Source: Chloroflexi bacterium AL-N1 (GTDB lineage: Bacteria; Chloroflexota; Chloroflexia; Chloroflexales; Roseiflexaceae). Taken from it: 64,000 nucleotides of DNA. The stretch lies in contig WYDT01000004.1 of assembly GCA_013122435.1 (NCBI GenBank), positions 124,001 to 188,000 of the forward strand. The letters are read 5' to 3'. A program made the translations under genes and the position numbers. The number at the start of each line of letters is the position of its first letter. Positions within the stretch are counted from its first letter, which is position 1. This document shows, one piece after another, positions 62,790 to 64,000 of this stretch. Below the pieces are notes generated by a model. It was not told where the DNA came from and ran no database searches. It was given only the letters and a program-made list of their open reading frames with translations.

Positions 62790-64000
62790 ATGAGAAAGTA
62801 TCAAGAGAAACGTTTATACCTCATTGTCAGTTACATTGTTGTGACATCGATGATTGTTGCAGTTGCTCTTATTGCTATGCTGTTTTCGTCTGTTGAGGCG
62901 ACTGATATATCAGCAGAAAACACACCCTCTGCTGAAGTAATCAATGTCCCAACAGATGTAACTCCATCTTCTGAGATGGAACTTTATATGCCACTTATTG
63001 CGGCAAGTGGAACACAACAGGCCGAACCAACACCAGCGCCAGGCAAGCCACCCCTCGGTATTGGTTTGGAAGGGCTCTCGGACTGGGCACAGGCACGCAT
63101 GTTTGTTGATGCGATGCAGACAGCCCGTGGTTTTGGTGCACCAGATCGACCGTGGCAAGACACGGTACCCACCGACGCCGAAGGCTGGCCAACCCAGGAT
63201 TTCGGTATCGTTGTGATGACTGCCGCACAGAATATCGGAGGAACCTATCAACTCTCCTTCGATGGGAAAGCCGATGTCACCACGGTATCCTCAACCGCAG
63301 ATGTCCAGAAGCTCCAGCACGACGCTGCCACAAACCGAACGACAGCAGATGTGATTGTTGAAGATGATGCAGGCCAACTCATGTTGTCGTTTCAGAATAC
63401 CGAAGATGGCGCCAGAAACATTCGGCTGATCCGCCCGGGCTACGAAGTTGATACTACTGGCAACCCACAACAGACCTTCACACAACCCTTCCTTGATTTA
63501 CTGAAACCATTTGCAGTACTCCGTTTTATGGATTTCACCAGCACTAACAACAACCCGGTAACCGAATGGAATGAACGCACCACACCAGGCAACGCACTGC
63601 AGACACACGACGAAGGTGGCGCATGGGAGTATGTCATCGCACTGGCGAATGAAACTGGCAAAGATATCTGGATCAACATACCGCATCAAGCATCAGACGA
63701 TTATGTACGCCAATTAGCCCAGCTGCTCAAAGTCGGACTTAATCCTGAAATTGCCGTGTACGTTGAATACAGCAATGAAGTCTGGAACTGGCAGTTCGAT
63801 CAGGCAAACTACAACCTCAATCAGGCCAAGGAAGCGGTCGAGTCGGGCAACTCGGCCCTCAATGACGATGGCACAACCGACGAGAACCATCTCCGCTGGC
63901 GGCGCGTTGCCCAACGTACTGCTGAGATAAGCTAGATCTTTCGTGAAGTCTATGGCGATACCGCCATCAACACGCAGATTCGTCCGGTGCTGGCCGGGCA
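62790..64000 (+). pseudogene. secreted glycosidase-like protein with in-frame TAG, partial
   Basis: The frame from ATG 62790 has an N-terminal membrane helix (IVSYIVVTSMIVAVALIAML), a short spacer with ELYMPLIAAS, a Pro-rich hinge and then a domain whose end shows PEIAVYVEYSNEVWNWQF, a Glu/Asn-Glu pattern of the kind seen in clan GH-A glycosidases. TAG at 63933-63935 follows QRTAEIS, but the same frame continues with IFREVYGDTAINTQIRPVLA to the window edge, so the stop probably replaces a GAG or similar codon. The gene runs out of the window. The exact family is unknown. Confidence 0.72.

Noticed and set aside
1-64000. tRNA, rRNA or riboswitch candidates
   Set aside because: No cloverleaf, conserved rRNA segment or known riboswitch core was found by eye; a covariance-model search would be needed to exclude weak cases.

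Overview
The window looks like accessory chromosome from a member of the Chloroflexota, most likely class Chloroflexia near Herpetosiphon. This is inferred from the style of the secreted proteins: TPTNTPT-type linkers, a giant YD-repeat (RHS) protein, C-terminal or near-terminal YLPIV/YMPLI motifs, and a subtilase with an inserted CHRD domain. No rRNA or tRNA gene was recognised.

Region 1 (1-38.6 kb) is read almost entirely from the + strand. It is a loose string of small accessory genes separated by decayed DNA: remnants of DUF5615/DUF433/BrnA toxin-antitoxin modules, a UMP kinase, a Crp-type regulator with a YdcZ transporter, a PadR regulator with two palindromic operators, methyltransferases, GNAT and VOC proteins, hydrolases and several DUF families. 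A stretch at 23.6-27.1 kb carries attC-like foldback sites after groups of + strand genes and resembles a gene-cassette array, with no integrase in view. At 28.9-34.4 kb lies a type I restriction locus (hsdM, hsdR, YgjP-type peptidase). Its methylase gene is cut by a GC-rich REP-like repeat block carrying the C-terminal piece of a REP-associated tyrosine transposase. Related repeat blocks lie at 34.4 and 36.1 kb, and the latter truncates a GNAT gene.

Region 2 (37.8-43.2 kb) is more orderly: a methionine aminopeptidase, two alkaline-phosphatase-superfamily enzymes, prolipoprotein diacylglyceryl transferase (lgt) and an AHSA1-type protein.

Region 3 (43.2-56.9 kb, - strand) is a polymorphic-toxin-like locus. 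A secreted RHS protein of about 3,150 residues, split by one frameshift, carries LamG-like, pre-peptidase-like and CAP domains. It is followed by a small membrane protein, an orphan RHS tip with a HINT domain and an unknown C-terminal domain, a candidate immunity gene and a HAF-repeat protein. Then comes a second, truncated copy of the membrane-protein/HINT-tip pair.

Region 4 (57.2-64.0 kb) holds a UDP-glucose dehydrogenase gene with three frame changes, a secreted subtilase and the start of a secreted glycosidase-like protein interrupted by a stop codon.

A striking general feature is the number of genes broken by a single base change or a one-base indel. All three stop codons occur, so recoding is unlikely. 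The choice is between real decay of an accessory region and base-level error in the assembly. Deciding between these determines how many of the genes called broken here are really intact.
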